Below are positions 5,111 to 5,637 of a stretch of 5,637 bases of DNA, in pieces. The position numbers and the translations under genes were made by a program. Position 1 is the stretch's first letter; each line of letters begins with the position of its first letter. Location: assembly GCA_030593155.1 (NCBI GenBank), contig JAUVHT010000058.1:1-5637 (forward strand), written 5' to 3'. Under the pieces are notes generated by a model. It saw nothing but the letters and a program-made list of their open reading frames with translations. It was not told where the DNA came from and made no database searches. The DNA comes from Candidatus Bathyarchaeota archaeon. Its GTDB lineage: Archaea > Thermoproteota > Bathyarchaeia > TCS64.

Positions 5111-5637
5111 ATGAGCGTGTCTGACAGGGTCAGCGTTGTGGAAGCGGTGGAGGATGACGCAGAGATTCTCGCCGAGATTTCAAAAAGGGCGTTTGACACC
5201 GACGTAGATGTAGGGGCGCCTGACCCCGGAGGTCCCCCGGGTTACGACTCTCCCGAGGCTCAGCTCCGCTTCATGGAGTTCCTGGACTGCTACAAGATCC
5301 TTCTCGACGAAGAGATCGTAGGGGGCGTGTTCGTCGGAAAGGTCAACGAGGAGCACCTCGTCCTCGAGAGGACCTTCGTGGACCCGGAACTCCACAACAG
5401 GGGCATCGCCACCCAGGCCATGGAGCTGGTCTGGGAGCTGTACCCGGAGGGGCGGTTCTGGACCCTGGGGACCCCCGAGTGGAACGTGAGGACTACGCGC
5501 TTCTACGAGAAGCTGGGGTTCACGCAGGTCGGCTGGGACCTCAGCGAGCCCAAGTGGAGGGGCCGCTGGTACGAGAAGCAGTTGGACCCGTCGCGACCCT
5601 ACGAGATGGCGAGGATAGGGGACCTGGTGGACGGGAT
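5111..5637 (+). CDS. GNAT family N-acetyltransferase, 3'-truncated by window, with possible C-terminal OB-fold
   Basis: The frame opens at ATG 5111 and runs 175 codons to the window end without a stop. Residues 1-160 are a GNAT domain, which transfers acetyl from acetyl-CoA to an amine. AFDTDVDVG followed by GPPGYDSPE (about 28-49), then YKILLDEEIVGGVFV (61-75), is typical of a widespread GNAT subgroup whose substrates are mostly unknown. The acetyl-CoA loop is LHNRGIATQA (94-103), with H95 where Gln or Arg is usual. The C-terminal motif is NVRTTRFYEKLGF (125-137). The acetyltransferase should end near residue 158, yet the frame continues through DPSRPYEMARIGDLVDG. That stretch resembles the opening of archaeal single-strand-binding OB-fold domains, although only about 12 residues of it are visible. 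The gene does not appear in the six-frame listing because it has no stop in the window. It diverges from DUF3795. The protein is cytosolic. Confidence 0.88.
   Translation, partial: MSVSDRVSVVEAVEDDAEILAEISKRAFDTDVDVGAPDPGGPPGYDSPEAQLRFMEFLDCYKILLDEEIVGGVFVGKVNEEHLVLERTFVDPELHNRGIATQAMELVWELYPEGRFWTLGTPEWNVRTTRFYEKLGFTQVGWDLSEPKWRGRWYEKQLDPSRPYEMARIGDLVDG

Noticed and set aside
5180..5395. 71-codon minus-strand frame inside the GNAT gene
   Set aside because: It is antisense to clear GNAT motifs and has no support of its own.

Overview
The window looks archaeal. It combines a GC-rich coding fraction with AT-rich intergenic gaps. TATA-like boxes lie about 25-50 bases upstream of several start codons, T-tracts follow genes, and Shine-Dalgarno (SD) sites are purine-rich. 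The gene content also fits: a membrane-anchored SppA-type S49 peptidase with a long external tail, a DUF3795 cysteine-rich protein and a sensorless histidine kinase. A lineage cannot be fixed from this sequence; a Bathyarchaeia-like or other mesophilic, uncultured archaeal lineage is only a guess.

Layout, left to right. 1-149 (+) is the last 48 codons of an M20-family metallopeptidase/deacylase. It converges, with a 26-base gap, on a 745-residue S49 (SppA-type) peptidase at 176-2413 (-), which carries a GATase1-like/DUF4350-like domain and a beta-rich C-terminal domain. Behind it, also on the minus strand, is a soluble 262-residue histidine kinase (2568-3356). A 264-base AT-rich gap (3357-3620) then separates the kinase from a divergent cation diffusion facilitator (CDF) transporter (3621-4487, +). 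This transporter converges on a ten-cysteine DUF3795 protein (4611-4937, -). A GNAT acetyltransferase diverges from DUF3795 (5111 to the window end, +). Its reading frame continues past the acetyltransferase fold into what may be the start of an OB-fold.

There is no obvious single operon or pathway. The clearest possible link is the kinase gene lying upstream of, and co-oriented with, the membrane peptidase. The peptidase has its own TATA-like box and SD, so co-regulation is only possible.

The part not explained by proteins is the gap at 3357-3620. It holds the kinase promoter flanked by an 11-base imperfect inverted repeat. Next to it is a self-contained cassette: a strong TATA-like stretch, a two-stem RNA structure starting at the expected transcription start, and a T6 tract. 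This is a good candidate for an undescribed small RNA of about 55 nt. An imperfect inverted repeat about 136 bases long overall surrounds the cassette.
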